Of a DNA stretch of 64,000 nt, positions 11,611 to 48,076 are shown piece after piece. Numbering within the stretch: the first letter of the stretch is position 1; every line of letters begins with the position of its first letter. The DNA is from Lampris incognitus (taxonomy: Eukaryota > Chordata > Actinopteri > Lampriformes > Lampridae): positions 56,160,856 to 56,224,855 of the forward strand of contig NC_079215.1 in assembly GCF_029633865.1 (NCBI RefSeq), read 5' to 3'. The notes below the pieces were generated by a model. It was not told the origin of the DNA and searched no databases. It worked only from the letters and a program-made list of their open reading frames with translations. The position numbers and the translations under genes are program-made.

Positions 11611-11760
11611 AAGCGCTAGGATTGGCCAGGCGTCCAAGCGCTAGGATTGGCCAGGCGTCCAAGCGCTAGGATTGGCCAGAAGTCCAAGCGCTAGGATTGG
11701 CCAGGCGTCCAAGCGATAGGATTGGCCAGGCGTCCAAGCGCTAGGATTGGCCAGGCGTCC
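11611..11760. repeat. 25-bp tandem repeat, six copies, each with an inverted CCAAT box
   Basis: The unit AAGCGCTAGGATTGGCCAGG plus CGTCC occurs six times, including variants with AAGTCC and GCGATAGG. GGATTGGCC is a good NF-Y (inverted CCAAT) match. The other arm of the foldback element has a single unit near 12712-12736, so the expansion came after the arms formed. Confidence 0.92.
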
Positions 11761-12058
11761 ATGCTCGCGCTAGGCACGCCCACGAGCCTTCTCTCTATTA
11801 AAATGAATGGAGGATTTGAGATCTTTGACCACCTCCAACGCAAACCGTGTTTGTTTTTGTGTGATTGAATACACTTTCCCACACGTTTTGTGTGCCCTTA
11901 TTAACAAGTAGTGGTTATCGCCACCAGCCAACTACTTAATACAGAAGAAATTAGTCCCTTTCAGGAACTGTTGCTGCATAATATTATATCAGTATCGTAG
12001 TAACTTTTGGACGACAGGCTGACGCTACTCAAAGCCACGTGGTTTTTTGTTAGCTTAA

Positions 12059-12309
12059 TGTAAACTACTAATAAGACCCATTTGCTAACGAGTCTGACCC
12101 TTTAGCCGAGCGGTTAGTGATGTCGCCTTGTGGTGCAGTACACCTCGTATCGAATCCCGCACCGGGCAAGAAAATAACCGGTTACATTGGTGGCAGCGGT
12201 GGGATCCGGAAGTGTGCAGATCCTCGGAAGTTTCTTCGGAGCGCGGGAATAACAAAGCGCGAGGGCGCGCTTCCGGGGAGGGTGACGGGTCTTATTAGTA
12301 GTTTACATT
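12059..12309 (+). mobile_element. LTR + primer binding site + inverted LTR end (TRIM-like)
   Basis: 12059-12186 is the same LTR as 9688-9822 (TGTAAACTACTAATAAGACC at its start, CCGGTTACA at its end). One base later, 12188-12205 (TGGTGGCAGCGGTGGGAT) is complementary to the 3' end of tRNA-Leu(UAG) including CCA, the usual form of a retroelement primer site. About 85 bp of GC-rich leader follow. Then 12290-12309 is the LTR start in inverted orientation, instead of a second direct LTR. Confidence 0.65.
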
Positions 12310-12793
12310 AGATATTTTTTCCACAAAGGGACACGTGATTATTCGGTATTATGTAATCGGTTGGTCGCGATAATCGCAGTTTGTTAATGAGCACACACAA
12401 AACACGTGGGGGTCACAAATTAATAACACTTTAATGAGAGAGGACACCAGAATGCCTTTAGCCTGTTCTTTATTAGAGGTCTGGTAGCAGAGGCGTTAAA
12501 GTTACTACGATACTGATATAATATTAAGCAGCAACAGTTCCTGAAAGGGGACCACTACTTGTTACTAAGAGCACACAAAACGTGTGGGAAAGTGTATTCA
12601 ATCACACAAAAACAAACACGGTTTGCGTCGGAGGTGGTCAAAGATCTCAAATCCTCCATTCGTTTTAATAGCGAGTAGGCTCGTGGGCGTGCCCGGCGCG
12701 AGCATGGACGCCTGGCCAATCCTAGCGCTTGAATGCTACACGGGGCGTGTCTTGCCCAGAAAAGCGGTGGGTTTCATAATAATGCTGTACTTT

Positions 12794-14984
12794 CACCCCC
12801 ACCCCCACTCTCCTCTGTCCCATCCCTCCCCCCTCCCACGCTGCTAACAGAGCGCAGCGCCCCCTGTGGCTGCATTGCCTACTTAGGATGCTCATAAAAT
12901 CATAACACCAGCATCCTAGGTAAGAAACCCTTTTAGATTAGGGAAAAAAAGAAAAGAAAAGAAAGATACATTTTCCACATTTGGTTTGAACACATGCTGA
13001 ATCAGAGCATCAATACTGTTGACAAAAGGCGTGTTTTGGCTCAAATACAAGCAGGAAAACGTCCATGTTTGGTTCTGGAGCCTCGGATACAAGGGATGGT
13101 ACAGGAGATCAAGCCCTGTCTTAAAGAAAAGATGTGTTGTGAATGCTCAGAGGGTTTGTCTGCCATCACTCTGTTCTTTTTCTCTGAAAGTGATTCTTTT
13201 GTCTCTCTAATTTATCACCTAATTGTGACTAACGCATGGATTAGCTACGGTGGCAGACCTGAACGGATGCTATCAGCGATCCCAGCATGGTAAAGTCAGT
13301 GGGGAGGGAATAAATTTGCATGTGCAGCAGAGCCCAACCGAATGAGAGAAGATCAGCAGCGGCTCCGCCAGCTGGGGTCACGTGCCATTATCACCTAATC
13401 ACCTACAAAAACTGTTTTCCTTCTGTTTTTCTATTCCAGTTTAATGTAATACAAATGCTGCGATATCCTGTAGAGCTATACAAAACTTATAAATTATAAA
13501 CTTCTATTCTTAAATATAAACAACATCAAGTCAGTTCCCAGTACTTAGATTATATATTAGATACAGTACAAGTTACAAAGCCGTCCTGGAGGAAAAGAAA
13601 GCATCCAGTACACTGTACACGAGCCAAAGGGCTGGAACTGGAAATCTGACATTATCCTTGAATAAATTAATTCATAAATAAATCATGATCATGTCTCTCC
13701 AGTAACAGCGGTGTCCTTGATTCCCCAAAAGACAAACAATACATGCACGCACACACACACACACACACACACAGACACACTCACACAAAGTGCAGGAACG
13801 CTCACTTGCAGTCAGAAAACGTGGGTCCGATTGGGTCTCGACAGTGTACAACTCATACCTATTCTAAAACGACTTTTGTCCTACAGAAGTTGCAAATGTC
13901 GTACTCAACTGGGAGGCTAGAAGCTATGTTTCTGCACAATACAGGAGGCCCTACGCCCGGAGGGATCTGTAAAGCCAGTGGCTACACAACAAAACTACCT
14001 GTGGATGCTTTAGAACAATAATATACTCTCTTTTATAAAGTGACAGTGCTGGATTTCAATTCCTAGGAGGCCCTTTTGTTATTTGGGCTATACTGGTGGT
14101 AAATATACCCCACACGTCCTCGGCTGTGACCGCCGAAAGAAAAGAAAGCGACCAAAGACTAGATTTGACGTCAATGGTGTTAAATATCTGGATTCTCTCC
14201 CGTTCAGTGTAAAGCTAAAGGAGGGGGGTTTGTGGCTAGTAGAACATGCTAGGTCCGTCTGGCCGGGCTGGTGCTGAGCACGTGAGGGAAACCTTTAAGC
14301 ATTCGGGCTGTTCAGCAGCAGACTAAGTCATGGCACCCGACTAAGGTGTAATATACAATATTGTCACGGCAAAGGAATCATCCAGCCTCATGACGTTGAT
14401 CCAGTTGTGCGAGAGAGAGAGTTCAGTAAGTCTACTAATATATATGCTGATACCATCCTCAAATATATACAGAAAAATCCACTTTTAACTTAAAAAATAC
14501 TCTAATTATTTATGCTTATACCCCAAACCTGTACAAAGAGTAACAAACAATCCTATTGGCTTAAAAATCGCCATAAGCAGATGATCTCTCTTCCAGCTCG
14601 TCCGTTAGTTAGTAATAGCAGCAGCCTCTTCTCCGACAGCAGCCTACCGCTAATGTTAACACAGTCCAGCTCATCCCCACACCCAAGTTTCATCACACAA
14701 AAACCGGCAAGCCATCTCCGTGCCCGCCGAGAGGTCGGAACCTCCTCCTCCCACGGCCGCAGCGCTCCTCTCACGCTTGTCGCCTGGTCCAAACTTCCCA
14801 GCCGCCTCTTTGTTGTGTATATTGCACCAAAGATAAATAATACAGAGCTCTATTTTGTCTATTTTGAAGAAAGGTAGTAGGAATCAATTCCCCGGGTGGC
14901 GGAGAAACCAGCAGTAAGGAGCCCTCCATCAGCGGTGGCCCCGGAGAAGGGACGTAAAAAGAAAATGAGGGAGGAGCGAGGAGC
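12794..14984 (-). other. Probable 3' UTR and 3' flank of slc24a3
   Basis: This 2.2-kb stretch after the stop codon contains no recognised mobile element and only one short (CA)n run near 13749. That is unusually clean for this window and fits a long 3' UTR. I did not find a canonical AATAAA on the minus strand in it; TATAAA and CATAAA variants occur near 14030 and 14510. The transcript end is therefore unknown. Confidence 0.4.
13749..13778. repeat. (CA)n microsatellite
   Basis: Short CA run in the probable slc24a3 3' UTR or flank. Confidence 0.9.
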
Positions 14985-40870
<25,886 letters not shown>

Positions 40871-41440
40871 CTGGAAGAGAGAGAAGCATCCCGTTATACC
40901 AGTGTTTGTGCACGTGCATGCTCCAAAGTGCATGTGTACACCCGCTAGTATGCATACATGTAGGTGAGCGTGCAGGCAGGTGCCTACCCCCACGCCTGCT
41001 TTCTCGTGCACGTCTCTTTGAATGTGTGCATGTCTGTTGGCTGAAAGTGTGGTGGAAGGCAGGCAGCACGGGCACACAGTTTCGATGCCCGGCAGAGAGG
41101 TCAATTCTCTGAACATGAAAACACGATAAACTCATACAAACTGACAACTGCCTCGAAAGAGTGTGTGTGTGTGCGCGTGGAAGTGAGTCCTCCAGTACCA
41201 TCGGGAAGACCTGGGTGTATGTGTGTCCTCTGGAAGCAACCAGAGGGCTGGGTGAGGACAAAGTGAGTGAGGGCAAAGAGGAGAGAGGAAAAAAAAAAAG
41301 TAGTAAAAATAGAGCCGGAGATATTTAGGGTACGGCTTGAGGGACAGAACTCCAAGGAGAGAGAAGACAGTGTGAGTTTAACTGCATTTTGGAAATGCCA
41401 CTTTTCTGCGTTATAATACAGATGCACACTAAAAAAAAAA
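40871..41440. other. slc24a3 intron DNA upstream of exon a; no exon found
   Basis: I searched for a minus-strand exon ending in phase to complete the codon split at 40870 and saw none here or further up to 64000. Confidence 0.4.
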
Positions 41441-41747
41441 AGTGAGGGAGAGTATGTCAGAGAGAGAGATAGAGAGAGACAGACAGAGAGAGATAGTTTT
41501 TTTATTTTCAACAGAAATAGAAAGAGAGAGAGAGAGAGAGACAGAGAGGTTTTTGCATTTTCAATTATTTTCAACAGATAGAGAGACAGAGACAGACAGA
41601 CAGACAGACAGTTTTTTTAATTTTCAACAGAGATAGAGAGACAGAGAGAGACAGACAGACAGAGAGACAGAGACAGACAGACAGACAGTTTTTTTTAAAT
41701 TTTCAACAGAGATAGAGAGACAGAGAGAGACAGACAGACAGAGAGAC

Positions 41748-41800
<53 letters not shown>

Positions 41801-41965
41801 GAGTTTTTTTATTTGCAGCAGAGATAGAGAGACAGAGACAGAGAGAGACAGACAGACAGAGAGACAGAGACAGACAGAGGCAGACAGAGAGACAGTTTTT
41901 TTTTAAATTTTCAACAGAGATAGAGAGACAGATAGAGAGAGACAGACCGAGAGAGAGACAAGAGC
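41440..41965. repeat. (GACAGA)n tract with ~100-bp higher-order units
   Basis: Blocks of GAGA/GACAGACA are separated by a recurring T-run and TTTTCAACAGAGATAGAGAG, giving five to six imperfect larger units. Confidence 0.88.
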
Positions 41966-42476
41966 ATTGAGAAAGGAGAGCACTGAAAAAATAAGTGTTT
42001 AGTTTAAATAGACGCCTATGCCGCTCTACCTTTGCCACCTCTCTCTCTCTCGCTCTCTTCCTGTCCGCCAAGCTCAGTGTCAGGCCCTCGGCCCAGGCAT
42101 AAGTGCTTGGGAACCCTTGTCTCTCACTCCTCCAGCACCCTGTCACCATGTCACCCCACCATCCTCCCCCTCCTTTACCCCATTCACGGGCCGCCGCTAG
42201 CATCTGTTGCACATTTCACCACCCTGCCTTTGAAAGAGCGAGCGGGGCACAAGGCAAGGGAGCCGCCGCTGATTGTTAGCATCTGCCGCACCACACATAA
42301 GTGTGTTATTTACCAAAACTTTCTTTGTAAAGTACAATAAATTTACTCAAGGTCATTTGGAGAAAACAGCTGAAACAAATGATGGCAACTTGCAGCTTTC
42401 AGAGATACATAGTGTCAACCAATACAAACTACAAAGATGAGGACACAAGCCATACAACAGAGACAACACCACACTT

Positions 42477-42495
42477 GACAATGAGAGTAAAACGA
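42477..42495. repeat. Target-site duplication of the L1-like LINE, left copy
   Basis: GACAATGAGAGTAAAACGA is identical to 47333-47351. Confidence 0.95.
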
Positions 42496-42630
42496 GTCAC
42501 GTGGTACGCTCACCCAAGATGGCTGAATAGGAGAAGTAGTGTCTGGCCAATTCGACAAAACTCTCAGAAAAACCTAGATTATGATTGTATAATACCGTCT
42601 ATTTTGCGCCTCGTGGTTACATGACTGAAT

Positions 42631-43519
42631 ATGTCCCAAAAGAGTCATTATTTTACTCGTAATCTGCCTCAAAATCAGCAAACTAAAACTTCTACCGAAC
42701 CAACGAGCAAGATGGCGCCGCAGCGTGAAGCTCCAGATACCCCACACCTAGCTAACGTGGCTACTGAACTACAGGGCATTCGGACCATCCTTGAGACTCC
42801 AGCTAAAGATGTACCCGGAGTGAAAAGTGGAATGGATTCTCTGAATGACACTGTTAAAAAGCTTGGGGACAGAACTACCGAGGCCGAATCAATAATATCA
42901 GCGCTGGAGGATGACAACGCTAAACAGGGCCCAGTCATGGAGGAAATGGTGAAGCCAAACAGGCTGCTGCGAGATAGGCTACCAGCCTTGGAGGGCTAGC
43001 CCCAGGTGCCAGAACATCAGGGTTTCGGGTATCAAGGAGGGGGCGGAGGGCCAAGATTACGATGCCTTTCTCAAAACACTGCTACAGGAGAGTCTGGGAA
43101 TAAATGCGGATGAGTGGTACGAAGCTGACAGGATTCATCGTGTGGGCCCACCCCCGAATGACAACTCCAGACCGAGGCACATCATCGTTCGTTTGATGCG
43201 AGATAAGGCTAAGTCTGCGGTGCTAGCAGCAGCTAGGAGGAAGAAAGGAGTGAGCTGGAGAAACGCGAGGATTTACTTCTTCCAAGACTACGCCCAAGAC
43301 ATACAAGAGAAACGCAGGAAACACGATGAGGTGAGGCGGATGCTGCAGGCACGCAAGATCGTGTACACCCTGCGATATCCAGCCACAGTGACCTTCACGC
43401 TTAACAAGCGGCGACACCAGTTCTCCAGCCTGGCGGAAGCTAAGCTCTTTCTCAGCCGCCTGGGAGATAAAACAGGGGCCTCTGCGGAAAGAGGTGCGCT
43501 CGCTGATGGCAAGGATTAA
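42631..43519 (+). pseudogene. L1-like ORF1 protein, broken
   Basis: First part (42631-42999) contains a coiled-coil-like stretch (GVKSGMDSLNDTVKKLGDRT, ESIISALEDDN). After a frame change come QNIRVSGIKEG (RRM start), IIVRLMRDKAKSAVLAAARR and KIVYTLRYPATVTFTLNKRR (C-terminal domain), ending at 43519. ORF1p is an RNA-binding trimer in active L1s; this copy has a stop and frameshift near 42999. Confidence 0.8.
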
Positions 43520-44056
43520 TTTGGGATTTCGAGACCTTGGCTAACTGACATTGACATCGAATTGACATTGATACAGCAACAACTCTTATTCGTTTGGTAT
43601 AGAGGGCACCCGCGGGAAACAGGACCACGATGTCACCGTGTATGGACGGGACTGTATCGAGTGGAAACCCCCAGCGAAAGGCAGCCTTAGGTCTACCAAA
43701 CGTTATGCAATCACTAAGTTGCATGTTAAGGAGTGAGGGTTGAGTCAATTGGCTAGCCAGTAGTGGAGCCTTCGACGGGATCAACCAGTTCCATGGACTC
43801 ACTAGAGTTAAACTATGGGAATGACTGGCATGGGGGCCAGCTAGTTCTCAGTTTTGTTTTTCTTTTTTTGTCTGTTGTGTCTTTTAGTCTTGTAGGTTAT
43901 GCTCATGTTATGTGTCCGATGTCTAGCCATAATGAGTCTACAAATACAGGCAGTAGGCCTACTAATTGCAATGCAAGTAGGCTATTTTTCAGATCCGAGG
44001 GATAAATGCATATAGGGCAACTTTTGTTTTTTATGGGGATACTTCAATAATTCAGT

Positions 44057-45163
44057 ATGGGTTTACTTAAAATAGTATCTTGGAATATAGCGGGGTGCAC
44101 ACATGTTATTAAAAGGAAAAAAATCCTAACATTTCTCAAACAGAAAAAGGCTGATATAGCCCTTATTCAGGAAACACATTTGAATGAGAAGGAATCTGAC
44201 AAATTGAAACGAGACTGGGTGGCACAGGTTTATTATGGCACATTCCCTGCTAGGAAGAGAGGGGTGGTTATTCTTGTTAAGAGGAACGTAGACTTCCAAG
44301 TGCTGAAGCACATCTCAGATAAAGAAGGTAGATGGGTCATCTTAGATGCTATAATGGAAGGCCAAAGAGTGACAGTGGCTAATATCTATGGTCCGAATTC
44401 AGTATCGCCAGACTTTTTCCATGATGTCTGTAATATAATTAGAAATGTGGGGAACGACAATATAATTATAGGGGGAGACTTCAACCAGGTTAGAGATCTG
44501 AAACTGGAAAAATCCTCTCAATCAAGCCGACCCAGCTATAGGTCTGCATCAATGGCTACAATAGAGTTGATGATGGAAGAACTGGGACTTATTGATATAT
44601 GGCAGTTATTACACCTACAAGAAAGAGATTATACCTTTTTCTCTCACCCCCATGCCACATATTCTAGGATTGATTATTTTCTTATATCTAGGGCTTTCGT
44701 TAACCAAGTGCTTAGTGCTACAATTGGCAATATAGTTTTGACGGATCATGCACCTGTGGATGTAGTTATGTCCCCTCAAGAAAATGAGGAACGGGTGTTA
44801 AGGTGGCGCTTTGATAATTTCAGGTTAAATGGAGAAGAGTATTGTACATTTGTTAAGATGGTGATGTGTGAATTCTGGGAATTTAACGAGGGCTCAATTT
44901 CAGACTCTGGGATGATGTGGGACGCCTTTAAAGCATATGTAAGGGGGCGTCTTATACAACACAGTGCGCTTGCTAAAAGAGCAGAAAATGAAAAGATGCT
45001 TAAACTAGATAAAGACATAAAAAAGCTTGAGAAACAGCATATACAGCATCCAGACCCAGAAACGTGGCGTAAACTTAATAAATTAAAATTTGATTTGAAT
45101 AACATTTTACAAAGGAAGGCCGAATTAGCGTTGTTTTATAGGAAGCAGAAATACTATGAATAG
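44057..45163 (+). pseudogene. L1-like ORF2, apurinic-type endonuclease domain
   Basis: Starts MGLLKIVSWNIAGCTHVIKR, with ALIQETHL (catalytic Glu), ANIYGPN, IIIGGDFNQVRD, SRIDYFLISRAF and LTDHAPVDVVM (catalytic His). All expected endonuclease motifs are readable in one 368-codon frame, followed by a Lys-rich linker. The frame then hits a stop just before the deleted reverse-transcriptase segment. Confidence 0.92.
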
Positions 45164-45184
45164 GGAGAGAGGGCGGGCAAATTA

Positions 45185-46369
45185 TTGGCACATACTAATG
45201 TCTGTATACTAATGTATACAGATCCGATGGCCACCATTCTCACCAATGGCATCATGTCACCCTCTTTTAAGCTGAGCCGTAGCACTAGGCAGGGCTCGCC
45301 TCTCTCACCTCACGTTTTTGCTCTTTTTCTCGAACCACTGGCACTGGCCTTACGTGCGAATAAGAATATAGTGGGAATACAAGCGGGTCGGGAAGAACAT
45401 AAACTTTTTTTATATGCTGACGACATCCTAGTGGTATCCAATAATCCTGAAATGGCTGCATCAGAAATTAATTTAGTAATAGACTCTTTCTCTGAGATAT
45501 CGGGATATACAATCAATTGGACAAAATCGGAAGCCATGCCACTATCTAAATTATGCCCACCGGTCATTAGAGAAAAATGGCAGTTCAGATGGATGCCGTC
45601 CGGCCTAACATATGTGGGGATTAAACTAACGCCGGGTCTGAATAAGATAATGGAATCAAATATAGCTCCTATCATTCAAAACGTTCAATTTCTGTTGCAG
45701 AATTGGACTAAGATGAATATATCACTGTTGGGAAGAATAAACCTGGTGAAAATGATTATAGCGCCTAAAATACAATATATTATATACATGCTACCCTTAT
45801 CATTCCCGCGCTTGTTGTTAAAACAGTACAACACAGTAATTGAGCACTTTATCTGGATGGGAAAAAAGCCCTTATTTAACCGCACTAAGTTATATGCAGC
45901 TAAAGAACAGGGGGGCCTGTCACTCTCAAAGATTGACTGGTATCATTATGCCTTCTCACTCTCCCAACTTTCTAAAATGAATGTTCCTCCAGACCAGGCT
46001 CCTGCTTGGGTAAGGATAGAAGAAGAACTAGTATATCCTTCCTCCCTAGAGGCATCTCTGACACAAATGGGAAGAGCAATACCATTCAAGAACCCAGTGT
46101 TATCTTTTGCTCGGGAATCTTGGAGAGTTGCGCATCATATTATGAAATCCAATACATATCTCACACCTAAAGCATCCATATGGTACAATAAGAAGCTTCT
46201 CATAGGCAAGAGGACATTAATGTGGGAAAGGTGGGCTAGGTCAGGTGTACATCTCCTTGGAGATCTGTTTGGGAAAGACGGAATGAAATCCTTTGAGGAA
46301 GTGAAGATAGAATATAATCTAGACAAATCAGACTTTTGCAAATTAGGCATTGTATATTGGGCCAGGTAA
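45185..46369 (+). pseudogene. L1-like ORF2, reverse transcriptase C-terminal half
   Basis: Begins in mid-domain at DPMATILTNGIMSPSFKLSR and STRQGSPLSPHVFALFLEPL. It has YADD at 45413-45424 and thumb motifs (MPSGLTYVGIKLTPGL, NWTKMNISLLGRINLVKM). The segment from the end of the endonuclease linker to this point, including the first catalytic Asp, is absent, so the enzyme is dead. Confidence 0.92.
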
Positions 46370-46502
46370 AATCTGAATTGAATCCACAAACTAGAATACA
46401 GGATCTATTCCATACAACATGGATGGGAAAAGGGGGGGGGGGCACAATATTTTATGTGCATATTAGGGAAGCACACAAGTCACAACTAGAGGGCCTGAAA
46501 AT

Positions 46503-46985
46503 GTGTTGGGAAAAGGATGTTGGGGGGGGGAGATTTCGACAGAGGTCTGGGAGAAGATTGTTGCATCGTGGCATAAATGCTCACGTGAAGCACAGTCACA
46601 ACTCATTCATTATAAGGTGATCAATAGAAGCTACTGGACCCCATGTAAACTGGCCAAACTGAAACTAAGGGACAATGATGCTTGCTGGAGATGTGGGAAG
46701 GAGGCTGGGACTTTAGTACATCTACTGTATTATTGTGAGAAGACAGTATGTATGTGGGACAACATTGTTGTTTTTCTGAACGGGATGTTGAAGTTGTCAC
46801 TGATTAAAACCCCAGCACTGTGTCTTTTGGGACTGTTACCAGATTATGTCAGAATGTCTAATCGGATGAAACTATGGGTACAGCTGGCTCTGATAACTGG
46901 CTGTAGAATAAATCTGAGACACTGGAAATCCTCTGCTCCTTCAACCTACAATGAATGGATGGAAACAATGTATAACAATGTATAA
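46503..46985 (+). pseudogene. L1-like ORF2, C-terminal Cys/His region
   Basis: Contains DACWRCGKEAGTLVHLLYYC, a CCHC-like motif typical of the L1/Tx1 ORF2 end. It is out of frame with the preceding part. Confidence 0.85.
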
Positions 46986-47332
46986 GATGGCAACATATGA
47001 ACGAATCACTTATAGAGTGGCAGGTAGAGAGAACATGTTTAAGGAGGTCTGGCGCTTATTCTTCACAGAAATGGAATGTGGACATTGAAATAGATGATTA
47101 CTCTGCATGAATATTCATATGGACTCTGTGGCTATGTGTCTTGTCTAATTGTTTTTTTTTAAATTTGTGTATGTTCACTTTGTTTGTTTGTTTTTTTTGT
47201 TTGGGTGTATGTTGTTTAAAAACAGGAAAAGAGGACAGTTGAGTTTGTTGGATACTAGTGTTATGATGCATTGTGTTTATAGATGCAATTGTTGATCTGT
47301 CCAGAAAAATATCAATTAATAAAAAAAAAGAA

Positions 47333-47351
47333 GACAATGAGAGTAAAACGA
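47333..47351. repeat. Target-site duplication of the L1-like LINE, right copy
   Basis: GACAATGAGAGTAAAACGA is identical to 42477-42495. Confidence 0.95.
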
Positions 47352-47394
47352 CTGCTAATTACAGCTGACATTTGTGTAGTTAAGTGGCTACCAC

Positions 47395-47831
47395 ATCCGG
47401 GCGGCATGGCAGTCTATTCCGTTGCCTGCCAACACGGGGATCACCGGTTTGAATCCCTGCGTTACCTCCGGCTTGGTCGGGCATCCCTACAGACCCAATT
47501 GGCCGTGTCTGCTGCGGGTGGGAAGCCGGATGTGGGTATGTGTCCTGGAGGCTGCAGTAGCACCTCCTCTGGTCGGTCGGGGCGCCTGTTCGGGGGGGGG
47601 ACTGGGGAGAATAGCGTGAGCCTCCCTTGCGCTACACTCCCCCGGTGAAACTCCTCACTGTCCGGTGAAAGGAAGCGGCTGCTGACACCATATGTATCGG
47701 AGGAGGCATGTGGTAGTCTGGAGCCCTCCCCAGATTGGCAGCGGGGGTGGAGCAGCGACCTGGATGGCTTGGAAGAGTGGAGTAACTGGCTGGATACAAT
47801 TGGGGAGGGAAAAAAACAAAACCAAAAAAAC
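47395..47831 (+). mobile_element. tRNA-derived SINE of the GGCGTCCGGGT family, with target duplication
   Basis: Head with GGGATCACCGGTTTGAATCC (B box), body with CAATTGGCCGTGTCTGC, GAAGCCGGATGTGGGTATGT and GGTGAAACTCCTCACTGTC. The A-rich tail is ATTGGGGAGGGAAAAAAAC. Flanks AAGTGG(C/T)TACCAC at 47382-47394 and 47832-47844 are the target duplication with one mismatch. Confidence 0.93.
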
Positions 47832-48076
47832 AAGTGGTTACCACCTAAGAGTTGCTAATGCTAAGAGCATTAGAGAATAACTGATTGTGAGCTACCACAT
47901 GCCTCCTCTGATACATGTGGAGATAATGGCAAGTTGATGAAACCCTGTAGATATGGTTCTTACAGTGGATGCTGCTGATATGCGAAGTCAAATCACTCTG
48001 TGCTGCAATTTTGTGATTATCAGCATCATTTGATATTTTACTGCAAAACACCCATTATTCTGGGGTTTTTTCCCCC

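Larger units (their letters stand above)
11555..12786. mobile_element. Foldback-type element with long inverted repeats and 7-bp target duplication
   Basis: Left arm 11555-12007 and right arm 12494-12786 are inverted copies (terminal AGCGTCATTATGAAACCCAC matched by the complement of GTGGGTTTCATAATAATGCT). Both sides are flanked by GTACTTT (11548-11554 and 12787-12793). The arms differ in length because the left arm has six copies of a 25-bp unit where the right has one. The loop holds an LTR-like element. No transposase was found, so the element is non-autonomous; I do not recognise its superfamily. Confidence 0.8.
42496..47332 (+). mobile_element. L1-like (L1/Tx1-group) LINE, 5'-complete, with internal deletion
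   Basis: Both ends are defined by a perfect 19-bp target duplication and an A-rich 3' end (AATAAAAAAAAAG). The 5' end carries CCCAAGATGGCTG, like the YY1-site start of mammalian L1s. Order: ORF1 (42631-43519, frameshifted), ORF2 endonuclease (44057-45163), reverse transcriptase 3' half (45197-46369), C-terminal Cys/His region (46503-46985), 3' UTR. At 4.84 kb it is shorter than full L1-like elements because the N-terminal half of the reverse transcriptase is missing. Confidence 0.92.

Noticed and set aside
12094..12170. True tRNA gene in the LTR-like element
   Set aside because: Only the A and B boxes match; acceptor and T-stem pairing fail.
41703..42212. 169-codon Ser/Leu/Cys-rich frame on the minus strand
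   Set aside because: Product of the (GACAGA)n tract.
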